In this document: positions 43,195 to 52,463 of the stretch, piece by piece
Layout of the letters: each line of letters opens with the position of its first letter
How positions within the stretch are numbered: the stretch's first letter is position 1
Assembly (NCBI GenBank): GCA_004556165.1
Contig: SFIR01000003.1
Span: 1 to 64,000, forward strand
Direction of reading: 5' to 3'
DNA from: Clostridiales bacterium
GTDB taxonomy: Bacteria; Bacillota; Clostridia; Christensenellales; CAG-138
Length of the DNA: 64,000 nucleotides
Notes under the pieces: model-generated
Told to the model about the DNA's origin: nothing
Seen by the model: only the letters and a program-made list of their open reading frames with translations
Database searches by the model: none
Made by a program: the position numbers and the translations under genes

Positions 43195-43647
43195 TTATCT
43201 TCTCCTGTACTCTATTAGCTGAGGATCGGAACCGTTCTCGCCGTATTCACATACGAGCAAAAAGCCCATACCGGCGGCTAAACCAAAGCACCTTGCTGCG
43301 CTTCCGTCATTATACAGGCATTCCGCCTGCGTCCCGAGATAGATATCGTTATCATCGAGCAGCTTGAGTTTGCTGCCGCTCGGCATTGGGTATGCCATGT
43401 TTACAAAAGCGCCGTTGAGCGGATAAAGCTCGGTAATCTCCGGCATACCGTCAATATGAAGCTCGTTGAATTCGTTTATCAGCTGCTTCTTGAAAGCATT
43501 ATAGCTCTCCATGCCCCCGTTTTTTATGTACTCGGAGATAAAGCATTTCTTCCCGAAAGGGCAGCAGCCGGAGCCCTCGCAGCCCTTGCAGGCCGCATTT
43601 TTGAACAGATCGCAGCTTCCGCAATCCGCACCGCAGATAGATTTCAT
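43195..43647 (-). CDS. DUF3795-like cysteine-rich protein
   Basis: A 150-residue cytoplasmic protein. The N-terminus ICGADCGSCDLFKNAACKGCEGSGCCPFGKKC contains eight or more cysteines arranged as in DUF3795 proteins of anaerobes, probably binding zinc or an iron-sulfur cluster. The C-terminal part GSKLKLLDDNDIYLGTQAEC is globular. Function is unknown. It lies 21 bp after the upstream Ntn-like gene, but the gap is compatible with cotranscription. A GAAAGGAATA site precedes the ATG. Confidence 0.8.
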   Translation of the reverse strand: MKSICGADCGSCDLFKNAACKGCEGSGCCPFGKKCFISEYIKNGGMESYNAFKKQLINEFNELHIDGMPEITELYPLNGAFVNMAYPMPSGSKLKLLDDNDIYLGTQAECLYNDGSAARCFGLAAGMGFLLVCEYGENGSDPQLIEYRRR

Positions 43648-43668
43648 AGTTCAATATTCCTTTCTTAA

Positions 43669-44361
43669 TTATATTCCGAATTGTTGTTTGCTGATATTGT
43701 GCCACTGCCGATTCTCGCACCAATAGGCAGCATTCTCTTTTGCATCATAAACTATTGATACGACTGTGGGGCATACCTGCTGAGAAACTGCCTTCAGCAC
43801 TTCAAAACCATCGTCAACATCGAAATCATCGCCACTTTCATCAAGCAGCCTTACTGCCGTATCATACCTGTCGGCGCCCGACCATGGATGCTCGTCATGC
43901 CTTTCCTTCCAGGGAGAAAAATTCGTCATTACGCTGTATTTGGGTTTAGCGAGGTATTCACAGCCCTGCCCGGGCGTATGCCTGAGAACATTTCCGAATC
44001 TGTCGGAAATCTGCATCTGAAATGTGCATTCGGGCAGGCTGCATATCGCTCCGCTTTCGGCTAAAACCCGGATTTCTTCGAAGCTCCTTTTTTGCAGCAG
44101 CAGGTCAATATCAGCCGTAAGAACACTGATTTGTTCAGGGCATGTTCGTTCGCTTCTTGCGTCATAAGGCCAGCATGTAGGCATACCGACAAAATCACCC
44201 CTGTCGTTGACTCCGAAAAGCGGCAGCCAGCCGTTGCCGTCGTCCCAAATCTCAATGAAAACATGCTTTGAATCGGCATTGATGCGATGCTTCATTCCGA
44301 GCAAATCAAGGTTAAAGCCGACCATGGTTTTCTTTCCGTTTCTTACAAAGCTTGTACACAT
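43669..44361 (-). CDS. Choloylglycine hydrolase-like Ntn amidohydrolase
   Basis: A 230-residue protein beginning MCTSFVRNGKKTMVGFNLDL. The Cys at position 2 followed by Ser/Phe, and the GFNLDL segment, match the N-terminal nucleophile family of linear C-N amide hydrolases (bile salt or penicillin V acylase superfamily). VNDRGDFVGMPTCW and YSVMTNFSP fit later conserved regions. It is shorter than typical bile salt hydrolases (about 320 residues), so the substrate is likely different, for example an acyl-amino acid. The Met must be removed to free Cys2. Confidence 0.75.
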   Translation of the reverse strand: MCTSFVRNGKKTMVGFNLDLLGMKHRINADSKHVFIEIWDDGNGWLPLFGVNDRGDFVGMPTCWPYDARSERTCPEQISVLTADIDLLLQKRSFEEIRVLAESGAICSLPECTFQMQISDRFGNVLRHTPGQGCEYLAKPKYSVMTNFSPWKERHDEHPWSGADRYDTAVRLLDESGDDFDVDDGFEVLKAVSQQVCPTVVSIVYDAKENAAYWCENRQWHNISKQQFGI

Positions 44362-44387
44362 ACGGTTTCTATTCCTTTACTTACTGT

Positions 44388-44455
44388 TTACACGTCCGCA
44401 AGGTCAAGAGCAGCAGAAATCATCTCTTCACGCGTATATTTGGGCTTTGGGGCAT
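44388..44455 (-). pseudogene. Remnant of a TetR-type regulator N-terminus
   Basis: The minus strand reads APKPKYTREEMISAALDLADV before a stop. This matches the start of many TetR-family regulators (KPKFTREEIIxAALxL). The ATG at 44455 is one frame off, and nothing of the HTH remains, so only a fragment survives. Short and therefore uncertain. The rest of 44362-44593 holds no gene I can support. Confidence 0.3.
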
Positions 44456-44593
44456 GTAATGCATCTGACTATTTATATAAATCTGATGTTATGCAACAAA
44501 CGATGTGCAGCGTTCGGTTATTATACACGCGGCAAATACAGCTGTCAACAACAGTTTGATATATGATTCTGCGCTCTTGATTGCATATTAAAA

Positions 44594-44623
44594 GCAGGAA
44601 GCCCCGCAATCGAAGCTCCCTGC
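44594..44623 (-). terminator. pckA terminator
   Basis: Arms GCAGGaAGC and GCTcCCTGC with one mismatch, then TTTTAAT on the minus strand. Confidence 0.65.
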
Positions 44624-44668
44624 ATGTTAATCATATTTGCGGCTATCCCTTTTGCGGAATAATCATTT

Positions 44669-46243
44669 TTATTCGGCCTTGGGACCTGCATTTATGATGC
44701 TCTCGGGCATATTGGTGTACTTCTTGAAGTTCTTTACAAACATGCCTGCAAGCTGCTTGGCCTGCACATCGTAGGCCTCTTTATCGGCCCATACGGCACG
44801 GGGGTTGAGAACCTCATCGGGCACATTGGGGCAGGTCTTGGGAACATAAACGTTGAAGATGGGGTGAAGCTCATATTCGACGTCGTTGAGCGCGCCCTCA
44901 AGAGCAGCGGTAACCATTGCACGGGTGTACTTGATCTTCATGCGGCTTCCGACGCCGTAGGGACCTCCGGTCCAGCCGGTATTGATGAGGAATACGTTTG
45001 CGCCGTATTCATCGATCTTCTTGCCGAGCATCTCGGCATAGATGGAGGGATGCATGGGGAGGAAGGGTGCGCCGAAGCAGGTGGAGAAGGTCGCCTGAGG
45101 CTCCTTGATGCCGCGCTCCGTACCGGCGAGCTTGCTGGTATAGCCGGATACGAAATGGTACTTCGCCATATCCTTGGTGAGCTTGGAGATGGGGGGCAGT
45201 ACGCCGAAAGCGTCAGCGGTGAGGAAGATGACGGTCTTGGGATGTCCGCCCTTGCCGGGGATGACGCAGTTGGGGATGTATTCAACGGGGTATGCGGTAC
45301 GGGTATTCTCCGTCAGAGAACCGTCGTTGAAGTCGAGAACACGGCTGTCCTCATCCATAATGACGTTCTCAACGAGGGAACCGAAGCGTATAGCATTCCA
45401 GATCTCGGGCTCATTCTCCTTGGAGAGGTTGATGCACTTGGCATAGCAGCCGCCCTCAAAATTGAACACGCCGTTATCGGACCAGCCGTGCTCGTCATCA
45501 CCGATGAGCCAGCGGTTGGGATCTGCGGAAAGGGTCGTCTTACCGGTACCGCTGAGGCCGAAGAACAGAGCGGAGTTGCCGTCGCTGCCGATATTTGCAG
45601 AGCAGTGCATGGGGAAAACTCCGCGCTGGGGCATGAGGAAATTCATAACGGAGAACATGCCCTTCTTGATCTCGCCGGAGTACATGGAGCAGGCAACGGT
45701 CACGCGGTTTTTCTCGAAATCGAGAATGATAGCTGCTTCGCTGTTCACGCCGTCACGGTCGGGATCGCACTTGAACCCGGGAGTCGCAAGAACGGTGAAC
45801 TTCGGTTCAAAGCTCTCAAGCTCGGCCTTGGAAGGACGGACGAAAGCCTGGGTCGCGAAGAGCGCGCTTGCCGCGTTTTCACATACGACCCTGATGGGGA
45901 GAGCATACTCGCTGTCAGCACCGACGAAACCGTCAACAATGAAGAGCTCGCGGTTCTGCATGTAAGCGCACATCTTATCGTAAATTTTGTCCGCTTTTTC
46001 ACGGCTGATCGGAACATTGACGCTGCCCCAATCAATCATATCATGGACATTGGGGGTGTCAACGATAAAGCGGTCATTGGGGGACCTGCCGGTGTACTTG
46101 CCGGTGTTGATCACGAGCGCACCGGTGTTGTTGAGCTTACCCTCTTTCCTTTCAAGCGCATGCTCGACGAGCGCTGCGGGCGAAAGGTTGCGATAGATGG
46201 CTTTCGGGCTGAGAATGCCCATTGCTTCAATGTAGGCTTTCAT
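44669..46243 (-). CDS. pckA: ATP-dependent phosphoenolpyruvate carboxykinase
   Basis: A 524-residue PEPCK that interconverts oxaloacetate and PEP with ATP/ADP. In fermentative anaerobes it often runs toward oxaloacetate. The P-loop is GLSGTGKTTLSADP near residue 230. RSPNDRFIVD and the Mn/substrate region NFEGGCYAKCI are present, followed by TSKLAGTERG and INTGWTGGPYGVGSRM. Length fits the bacterial ATP form. A ribosome site AAAGGATAAT precedes the ATG. The long open frame on the opposite strand is a codon-bias shadow. Confidence 0.97.
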   Translation of the reverse strand: MKAYIEAMGILSPKAIYRNLSPAALVEHALERKEGKLNNTGALVINTGKYTGRSPNDRFIVDTPNVHDMIDWGSVNVPISREKADKIYDKMCAYMQNRELFIVDGFVGADSEYALPIRVVCENAASALFATQAFVRPSKAELESFEPKFTVLATPGFKCDPDRDGVNSEAAIILDFEKNRVTVACSMYSGEIKKGMFSVMNFLMPQRGVFPMHCSANIGSDGNSALFFGLSGTGKTTLSADPNRWLIGDDEHGWSDNGVFNFEGGCYAKCINLSKENEPEIWNAIRFGSLVENVIMDEDSRVLDFNDGSLTENTRTAYPVEYIPNCVIPGKGGHPKTVIFLTADAFGVLPPISKLTKDMAKYHFVSGYTSKLAGTERGIKEPQATFSTCFGAPFLPMHPSIYAEMLGKKIDEYGANVFLINTGWTGGPYGVGSRMKIKYTRAMVTAALEGALNDVEYELHPIFNVYVPKTCPNVPDEVLNPRAVWADKEAYDVQAKQLAGMFVKNFKKYTNMPESIINAGPKAE

Positions 46244-46325
46244 TTTATTATCCTTTCATCTGGGGGAACTGCCCCAATTTAAGTTTCGTTTTTATGTTCT
46301 TCTTTTTCGAACAAAAAGATTCGGT

Positions 46326-47183
46326 TTATTTTCGAATAAACAGGATACCGAGCGTACGAGGGCCGCAGTGGCTTGCAACGGTGCAGCCTGCGGTGGTTCG
46401 CCTTATCTCAACGAAATCGGCATACTCCTTTACAAGGCTTTCCACTTCGTTCACGATCTCTTCGGGAGTGGAGGTGCAGGTGATAAAAATACGCTTAAAT
46501 CGGATGTCTTCTCGCCCCTCAAGCCTGTCCTTGATATATGAACGCAGGCAGCGCTCCCATGAACCGCGGTATTTCTTAACGACCTTCATTTTGCCGTCAA
46601 TGACCTCGATGCTGGGGTGGAGCTGAAGAAGGTTTGCGCCGAGCGCAGCGACCGCAGAACAGCGCCCGCCCTTGACCATGTAATCAAGGCCGTCAAGAAC
46701 AAAGCTCGTTTCAACCTTGGGTACGATCTCTTCATCAAGGTACTTTTTGATCTCCGCACCGGATTTCCCTTTATCCGCCATATCGCATGCTTCGAGCACA
46801 ACATGACCGATACCGGTGGACAGGTTGCGCGAATCGACGACATAGACATTGCCGACATGCTCGGCTGCGGTGCAGGCATTGTTATAGCTTGAGGAAAAAT
46901 CGGAGCTGATTGCGATATGCACGACCTCGGAGCCATCCTTTGTAAGCTCTGTAAACATCTCTTCAAGCCTTGATACATCGGGCGCAGCTGTCTTGGGGAG
47001 AGTCTTCAGGTCGGCACAGCGCTCCAAAAGACTCGTCATCGTTATATCAACCCCGTCACGAAATTCCTCATCCCCTATCCTGACAAAAAGGGGAATGACG
47101 CTGATTCCGCGCTCTGCGTAAATGTTTGTACCATTCACTTCATTAAGAAGATCTGCGGTACTTTCGCATGAAATTTTGACCAT
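46326..47183 (-). CDS. DegV/FakB-family fatty-acid-binding protein
   Basis: A 285-residue DegV protein. In Firmicutes these bind a fatty acid and present it to FakA for phosphorylation. ISCESTADL at the N-terminus, DGVDITMTSLLERC, and TAAPDVSRLEEMFTEL are typical, followed by IAISSDFSSSYNNA and VVDSRNLSTGIGHVV around the lipid pocket. YMVKGGRCSAVAALGANLLQLHPSIEV is the second domain. A lone FakA C-terminal-like domain occurs at 22783, but a full FakA is not in the window. Confidence 0.93.
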   Translation of the reverse strand: MVKISCESTADLLNEVNGTNIYAERGISVIPLFVRIGDEEFRDGVDITMTSLLERCADLKTLPKTAAPDVSRLEEMFTELTKDGSEVVHIAISSDFSSSYNNACTAAEHVGNVYVVDSRNLSTGIGHVVLEACDMADKGKSGAEIKKYLDEEIVPKVETSFVLDGLDYMVKGGRCSAVAALGANLLQLHPSIEVIDGKMKVVKKYRGSWERCLRSYIKDRLEGREDIRFKRIFITCTSTPEEIVNEVESLVKEYADFVEIRRTTAGCTVASHCGPRTLGILFIRK

Positions 47184-47311
47184 AGTTTATAACTCCTGAT
47201 AAAATGTGCGGCAGCCGCTGTGATAATATCAGTGACTACCATATAAAATCAGTTCATTTTAACACATGATACAAAAAAAGTAAAGTTATTTCCGATAAAA
47301 CATCAAATATA

Positions 47312-47773
47312 TCAATCTGAAAAATCAAGGGGAGCGTTTACCGGAAGGACCTCGTCACTTTCTGTTATTTGAATGAACGCAAATTCAACCTCTTCATTGA
47401 TAACGAATACGGTAAGGATATGCTCGTCATCGAGCTGCGCAAGGAGCAGGTATAGCTCGCCCTCCCGAAGCATATCGGATGGGAAACCGCATTCGAGCGA
47501 AGCCGCCAGAGCGTCGGTCATATCAATTCCTTCCATGACGGAAGAAATCGAAGCATGCTTTTTGTAGACCTGCTGACTGAGTTCATCCGCATTGACGGTA
47601 CATCCATGTGCTTTAAGTTCTCTTACGATACGGCCGGAAAGGCTGTCGGCTGTTACGATAATGCGAAGGACAACGGCAATAACGATGAGAACGAGCGCAC
47701 AGATCAAAAGCGCTGTGCGTGTCGAAGAAGTCATGCGTTTTCCTTTTTCGTTGTCATCACGAAACAGTTTCAT
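47312..47773 (-). CDS. Single-pass membrane protein, unknown function
   Basis: A 153-residue protein with one membrane helix at about residues 20-42 (TALLICALVLIVIAVVLRIIV) after a basic N-terminus, so the rest is probably outside. The external part (GRIVRELKAHGCTVNADELSQQVYKKH...) is acidic and ends VLPVNAPLDFSD. No known domain is recognised. It follows ecfT by 18 bp on the same strand and may belong to that operon. Confidence 0.7.
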   Translation of the reverse strand: MKLFRDDNEKGKRMTSSTRTALLICALVLIVIAVVLRIIVTADSLSGRIVRELKAHGCTVNADELSQQVYKKHASISSVMEGIDMTDALAASLECGFPSDMLREGELYLLLAQLDDEHILTVFVINEEVEFAFIQITESDEVLPVNAPLDFSD

Positions 47774-47791
47774 TATGCCTCCGTCCGGGTA

Positions 47792-48610
47792 TTAAAGGAA
47801 GAGTACAAGCAGATATTTCTGCACCAGTACGACAGCAGCGATAAGGGCTGCCGTAACGAGTGCGGCAACAAGATCACTGATGTGGAATCTCAGCACGCGC
47901 ATCTTAGTCCTGCCTTCGCCGCCGTGATAGCAGCGGCTCTCCATCGCCATTGCAAGCTCGTTCGCGTGGCGGAAGGAGTTGACGATGAGAGGGATCAGAA
48001 TGGGCAGCATGGCTTTGGCTCTTTTGAAAACGTTGCCGCTTTCAAAATCCGCACCCCTTGCAAGCTGTGCTTTTTTTATCTTGTCAGCCTCCTCAACAAG
48101 GGTGGGTATGAACCTCAGCGCTATGGTCATCATCATTGCAAGCTCATGAGCGGGGAATTTGACGATTTTAAGGGGACTCAGTATCTTTTCAAGGCCGTCG
48201 GTCAGCGCTATCGGGGTCGTCGTAAGCGTTAAGAGACTTGTTCCCACGACAAGAAAAGCAAGGCGAAGCACGACAAAAAATGCATTGTACAGCCCTTCGT
48301 CGTATATCTTGATTATCCACCATGAAAAGAGGAGTTCGCCCTTCCTAACGAGCAGAAGGTTGAAAAAGAACATGAAAGGCAGGATTATCCGCATCGGCTT
48401 CAGTGCTTTTACGAGATAGCGAATGGGTATCTTTGCCGCAAGCGTTACGGAAACAAGGAAGATTGCAACCAAAACGAATGAAGCCATATCCTTTACAAGA
48501 AAGATGGCAACGATGTATGCGACCATCAGAGCGAGCTTCGTTCTCGGATCGAGCCTATGTACAACGGAGTCTCCGGGGAGGTACTGGCCGAGTGTGATAT
48601 CGTTAAACAT
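47792..48610 (-). CDS. ecfT: ECF transporter transmembrane subunit EcfT
   Basis: A 272-residue membrane subunit that couples the two EcfA ATPases to substrate-binding S components for vitamins or metal cofactors. It starts MFNDITLGQYLPGDSVVHRLDPRTKL, the family N-terminus. Several membrane segments follow, then the coupling helices with the signatures ARGADFE and AMESRCYHGGEGRT (Ala-Arg-Gly type). AGGAGGCAG precedes the ATG, which overlaps ecfA2. No S component is nearby, so this is a shared (group II) module. Confidence 0.95.
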   Translation of the reverse strand: MFNDITLGQYLPGDSVVHRLDPRTKLALMVAYIVAIFLVKDMASFVLVAIFLVSVTLAAKIPIRYLVKALKPMRIILPFMFFFNLLLVRKGELLFSWWIIKIYDEGLYNAFFVVLRLAFLVVGTSLLTLTTTPIALTDGLEKILSPLKIVKFPAHELAMMMTIALRFIPTLVEEADKIKKAQLARGADFESGNVFKRAKAMLPILIPLIVNSFRHANELAMAMESRCYHGGEGRTKMRVLRFHISDLVAALVTAALIAAVVLVQKYLLVLFL

Positions 48611-49454
48611 TCCGCACTGCCTCCTCGAACCATGATATGAAGCTTTCTTCTGTATAAATGCTCTCGGGCACATCAACTCCGCGTTCACGCATGAGAGCGG
48701 CGAGCATCATGGGCTTTGGCACATCAAGACCTATCTCGGAAAGCGCTTCCGCATGCGCAAAAACCTCATCGGGCGTACCGATCTGCTTTACTTCACCGTT
48801 ATTCAGCACGATAATCCTCTCGGCGGATTTTGCTATATCATCCATCGAATGGCTGACCATGATGACGGCGCAGCCAAGCTCGCTGCGAAGCGAATCAATA
48901 AGAGCAAGAATGTCACGCCTTCCGCCGGGGTCAAGACCTGCCATGGGCTCGTCGAGCACAAGGTATTTGGGCTTCATGGCAATAATGCCTGCGAGTGCAG
49001 CACGGCGTTTTTGACCGCCGGAAAGCTCAAATGGAGATTTTTCGCCTATTTCATCGGGATCAAGCCCAACGAGGTGCAGGGCTTCCCTGCTCCGAGCCGT
49101 AATCTCTTCCTCACTGAGGCTGAGATTGCGAGGACCGAAGGATACGTCGGAGAGCACGGTGCTGTCAAAGAGCTGGTAATCGGGGTACTGGAATACCATT
49201 CCGATCAGGGCTCTGCCCTTAACGCGCTGCTTTTTATCGTTCATGTCATAGCCGTCCACGATGACTCTGCCGCTCGTTGGGTGCATAAGCCCGTTGAGCT
49301 GCTGAATCAGGGTCGATTTGCCGCTTCCGGTATGACCTATAATGCCGACAAACTCACCGTCATTAACGGTGAAGCTGACATTCCTGAGCGCATTAAAGGC
49401 GCTCGAGGTATTCTGCATATATGTATAACTCAGTTCTTCAACAACAATGGACAT
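48603..49454 (-). CDS. ecfA2: ECF transporter ATPase EcfA2
   Basis: A 283-residue ABC ATPase. Walker A GHTGSGKSTLIQQ, Q-loop FQYPDYQLF, signature ELSGGQKRRAALAG, Walker B YLVLDEPMAGLDPGG and the His switch MVSHSMDD are intact. The Q-loop with YQLF matches EcfA2. It overlaps ecfA1 by 25 bp and ecfT by 8 bp. It works as a heterodimer with EcfA1. Confidence 0.95.
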   Translation of the reverse strand: MSIVVEELSYTYMQNTSSAFNALRNVSFTVNDGEFVGIIGHTGSGKSTLIQQLNGLMHPTSGRVIVDGYDMNDKKQRVKGRALIGMVFQYPDYQLFDSTVLSDVSFGPRNLSLSEEEITARSREALHLVGLDPDEIGEKSPFELSGGQKRRAALAGIIAMKPKYLVLDEPMAGLDPGGRRDILALIDSLRSELGCAVIMVSHSMDDIAKSAERIIVLNNGEVKQIGTPDEVFAHAEALSEIGLDVPKPMMLAALMRERGVDVPESIYTEESFISWFEEAVRNV

Positions 49455-50260
49455 AATGTTTCAGCCAATTCCTCCGCAGTAAGAGCATCTGAAGAAGGTA
49501 ATACACCGTCGTGAACGAGTTGGTCACGGATGCCGACAACGACAGGGACGTCAAGCCCTATCGAACGAAGCCTTTCGCCCTGCGAGAATACTTCGGTCGG
49601 AGTACCTTCGGTTTCAATCAAACCGTCATTCAGAACGATAATCCTATCGGCGTCAACTGCTTCTTCCATGTACTGCGTTATCATGATGACGGTAATATCC
49701 TTTTCACGGTGCAGATTCCTGACGATCTCTATTATCTTCTTTCTGCCGAGGGGATCGAGCATGGCGGTCGCTTCATCGAGTACGAGCACTTCCGGCGAAA
49801 GCGCAAGCATGCCGGCAATAGCGATGCGCTGCTTCTGACCGCCTGAGAGCATATGCGGCGCCGAGCGCGCATAAGGAAGCATGTCAACAGCTTCGAGCGC
49901 ATCATGCACACGGGTAAGTATTTCCTCAGTCGGCAGGCCGAGGTTTTCGGGACCGAAACCAACGTCCTCTTCGACGACCGTCGTTACGATTTGATTATCG
50001 GGATTCTGGAAAACAACGCCCACCTTTTTGCGGATATTGAGGACGTCAGCTTCATCCGCAGTGGACATGCCGTCAACTGTTATGCTGCCTTCATCGGGAA
50101 TGAGAAGCGCATTGAGCAGTTTTGCCACGGTGGATTTTCCGCTGCCGTTATGCCCGACTATGGCAACAAAATCACCTTTATTGATTTCAAAGCTGATTCC
50201 TTTCAGCGCAGGAGTCTCCGCGCCGTCGTATGAGTATTTAACTTTTTCAACTTTTATCAT
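49430..50260 (-). CDS. ecfA1: ECF transporter ATPase EcfA1
   Basis: A 276-residue ABC ATPase starting MIKVEKVKYSYDGAETPALKG. Walker A GHNGSGKSTVAKL, Q-loop FQNPDNQIVTTVVEEDVGFGPEN, signature MLSGGQKQRIAIAG, Walker B VLVLDEATAMLDPLG. The QNPDNQ loop is the EcfA1 type. The start at 50260 has only AAAGGC upstream. It is first in the ecfA1-ecfA2-ecfT operon. A much longer upstream frame has no ribosome site and is rejected. Confidence 0.95.
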   Translation of the reverse strand: MIKVEKVKYSYDGAETPALKGISFEINKGDFVAIVGHNGSGKSTVAKLLNALLIPDEGSITVDGMSTADEADVLNIRKKVGVVFQNPDNQIVTTVVEEDVGFGPENLGLPTEEILTRVHDALEAVDMLPYARSAPHMLSGGQKQRIAIAGMLALSPEVLVLDEATAMLDPLGRKKIIEIVRNLHREKDITVIMITQYMEEAVDADRIIVLNDGLIETEGTPTEVFSQGERLRSIGLDVPVVVGIRDQLVHDGVLPSSDALTAEELAETLCPLLLKN

Positions 50261-50438
50261 CTGTAAGCCTTTCGGAAAGCATACACTACACCGTAATAAA
50301 CAGCTAATTATAGCAGCAGGTGTATGGAAAAAGCAAGTATATTCATGAGTGCTCGGGCCTTTTCCGCGGGAAACCACTTAATATAATTTCAGATATGAAC
50401 CCCGAAAAAAATATAATTAGTATATTTTCAAAAAGGGG

Positions 50439-50467
50439 TTGCATTATTCGCAGTTAACCGTTATAAT
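50439..50467 (+). promoter_or_regulatory. tRNA-Thr promoter
   Basis: TTGCAT (50439-50444), a 17-bp spacer, and TATAAT (50462-50467), 22 bp before the tRNA. Confidence 0.85.
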
Positions 50468-50489
50468 AGCAAACGTTCCGAGCGGTTTT

Positions 50490-50565
50490 GCTGGTGTAGC
50501 TCAGTAGGTAGAGCACGTCATTGGTAATGACGAGGTAGTCAGTTCGAATCTGATCACCAGCTCCA
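50490..50565 (+). tRNA. tRNA-Thr (anticodon GGT)
   Basis: 76 nt starting GCTGGTGTAGCTCAGTAGG with encoded CCA. Acceptor GCTGGTG pairs with CACCAGC, anticodon stem GTCAT/ATGAC holds loop TGGTA with GGT, and T arm GTCAG/CTGAT holds TTCGAAT. Confidence 0.97.
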
Positions 50566-50601
50566 AAGAGGCGATCAAACTTTGGTCGTCTCTTCTTTTT
50601 T
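50566..50601 (+). terminator. tRNA-Thr terminator
   Basis: Arms GAGGCGATCAAA and TTTGGTCGTCTC with G-T pairs, then a T-rich tail. Confidence 0.85.
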
Positions 50602-50633
50602 GCCTGAATACTGTCGGTTTTATTGAGAAAAAT

Positions 50634-50662
50634 GCACCGGCGGACATTTCGCTCGCCGGTGC
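50634..50662 (-). terminator. Terminator of the two-component operon
   Basis: Nine-bp perfect arms GCACCGGCG and CGCCGGTGC; on the minus strand ATTTTTCTC follows. Confidence 0.8.
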
Positions 50663-50683
50663 TCGGTTATGTTAATTTAGTAA

Positions 50684-51793
50684 TCACTTCTTCTGCTCCT
50701 TGGGAAAGGGAAGCTCGACCGTGAAGATGACGAGCCCTTCGGGAGTGTTTCCGGCATGTATGCTTCCGTTATGCAGCTGCACAATCTTTTTAACAAGAGC
50801 AAGCCCGAGACCGTTGCCCTCGGACCGATGCGAGGTATCCCCCTGGTAGAATTTATCGAAAATATGCTCCATTGCTTCATCGGTAATGGGCTGACCGCTG
50901 TTTGATATTTCAAATATGAGCATACCTTCTCGTTCTGCAAGGCTGATTCCAACGGTGCCTCCGTGCGGACTGAATTTAACGGCATTGTCGATAAGGTTAG
51001 TGAAGACGTGATTCATCAGCGATTCGGCAGCAGTAAACTCAATACTGTCCATATCAATATCAAATTCAATATCCTTTTCAGTCCACTTGGGTTCAAGTGA
51101 AAGCAGGTTCTGCCTTATCTGTTCGTCAATGCGATATGTATTCTTTGAAACGGTAATATTCTCGCTCTCGATTTTAGACATCATCAGGATATTTGCAACG
51201 AGCGTGGAAAGGCGCTTGCTTCCGTCTATGATACGGTCGGTGTACTCGTGGCGTTCCTCATCGGTCAGGCTGTCGTCCTGCAGCAGTACGGCATAACCCT
51301 CTATTGCACTTAGCGGTGTCTTTATCTCATGAGATACGTTGGATACGAAATCATTGCGCAGCGTCTCAACGGTGCTGAGCTCATGAGCCATGTGATTGAA
51401 GGTTGCGTTGATCCTCCGCACGAATAAGGGGGATAAATGCTCATTCAGACGTACCGAAAAATCTCCCTGTGAGACCTGCTTCATGGCTCGGCTGAGTTCA
51501 TTTATAGGACGAAGCACATGTTTTGACACAAAAATAGTAATAATTGTGCCTATTATGATGCTTGAGACGATCATCAGGACGATTAGCACGGGCATTTCAA
51601 TGCGTAAACGCCCGATAACTCCCAAAGCCATTGCGATATATGCAAGTATGCCCACCAAAAGCGTACTTCCGGCGAGTACGATGAAAACTACGAGCGAAAA
51701 ATACCACCTAAGGCCGCTTTCAACCTTGGCATTAAAGTCCGCTGCAATGTCGGCATAAGTTTCCTTGGGCTTCTTTTTATTCGATTTACGCAT
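50684..51793 (-). CDS. Sensor histidine kinase
   Basis: A 369-residue membrane kinase. Two membrane helices at about residues 28-60 and 68-95 have a short loop between them, so there is almost no external sensor domain. A HAMP linker follows (VLRPINELSRAMKQVSQGDFSVRL). The phosphorylated H-box is FVSNVSHEIKTPLSAIEGY, the N-box is LIDNAVKFSP, and the G-box is GNGLGLALVKKI. It probably senses a membrane or cell-wall state. It overlaps the response regulator gene by 8 bp. Confidence 0.95.
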   Translation of the reverse strand: MRKSNKKKPKETYADIAADFNAKVESGLRWYFSLVVFIVLAGSTLLVGILAYIAMALGVIGRLRIEMPVLIVLMIVSSIIIGTIITIFVSKHVLRPINELSRAMKQVSQGDFSVRLNEHLSPLFVRRINATFNHMAHELSTVETLRNDFVSNVSHEIKTPLSAIEGYAVLLQDDSLTDEERHEYTDRIIDGSKRLSTLVANILMMSKIESENITVSKNTYRIDEQIRQNLLSLEPKWTEKDIEFDIDMDSIEFTAAESLMNHVFTNLIDNAVKFSPHGGTVGISLAEREGMLIFEISNSGQPITDEAMEHIFDKFYQGDTSHRSEGNGLGLALVKKIVQLHNGSIHAGNTPEGLVIFTVELPFPKEQKK

Positions 51794-52463
51794 GGTGCTT
51801 GACCGCCTTATATCCGAGGCCTCGTATGGTTACTATTTCAAAATCCTCATTATCCCTGAACCTTTCGCGAAGACGGTTGATATGCACATCAACGGTGCGC
51901 GGTTCGGTCTCGCTGTCAAGCCCCCAGATATCATCCATAAGCTGCTGACGGGTGAAGATTCGGCCGGGATATGAGGTAAGCTTATAGAGCAGCATGAATT
52001 CCTTCTGAGGAATGACCATGCTCTTGCCGTTATAGCTCACGGTCATGGAATCGTATTCAAGAACGGTATTTCCGATGACCTGCCTGCGGTCGCTGATCAT
52101 CTTGGCACGCCTGAGCAGTGCGCCGACGCGCAAAACCATCTCATTGACGTTGATGGGCTTGACCATATAGTCATCGGTACCGGAACTGAAGCCGCGCTGC
52201 ATATCATAGAATGAATCCTTTGCTGTGATAATAAGCACGGGTATGGTTATTCCGCTTTCGCGCAGGGTAGAGATAAGCTCGTACCCATCCATATTTGGCA
52301 TCATTATATCGGAAATGATAAGATCAATGTATTCTTTATCCAGAACATCGAGCGCCTGCTTACCGTCGGATACACAGATGGGCTGGTACCCGTTCATTGT
52401 CAGCACACGGCGGAACAACTGACAAAGCTCTTTATCATCTTCCGCGATCAGTATCTTAAACAT
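51786..52463 (-). CDS. OmpR/PhoB-family response regulator
   Basis: A 225-residue DNA-binding regulator. The receiver domain has the acidic pair AEDD (residues 7-10), phosphoacceptor SDIMMPNMDGYEL (Asp52), and switch/Lys residues in VLIITAKDS. The C-terminal winged helix ends VDVHINRLRERFRDNEDFEIVTIRGLGYKAV. It is first in the operon with the histidine kinase. Its upstream region is AT-rich with no clear direct repeat for autoregulation. Confidence 0.96.
   Translation of the reverse strand: MFKILIAEDDKELCQLFRRVLTMNGYQPICVSDGKQALDVLDKEYIDLIISDIMMPNMDGYELISTLRESGITIPVLIITAKDSFYDMQRGFSSGTDDYMVKPINVNEMVLRVGALLRRAKMISDRRQVIGNTVLEYDSMTVSYNGKSMVIPQKEFMLLYKLTSYPGRIFTRQQLMDDIWGLDSETEPRTVDVHINRLRERFRDNEDFEIVTIRGLGYKAVKHHA

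Noticed and set aside
44864..46282. A 472-codon open frame opposite pckA
   Set aside because: It is fully antisense to a well-conserved gene. Long antisense frames arise from the codon bias of highly expressed genes. Same for the frames opposite kamA/kdd (30006-31307, 31087-32424) and recD2 (36126-37196).
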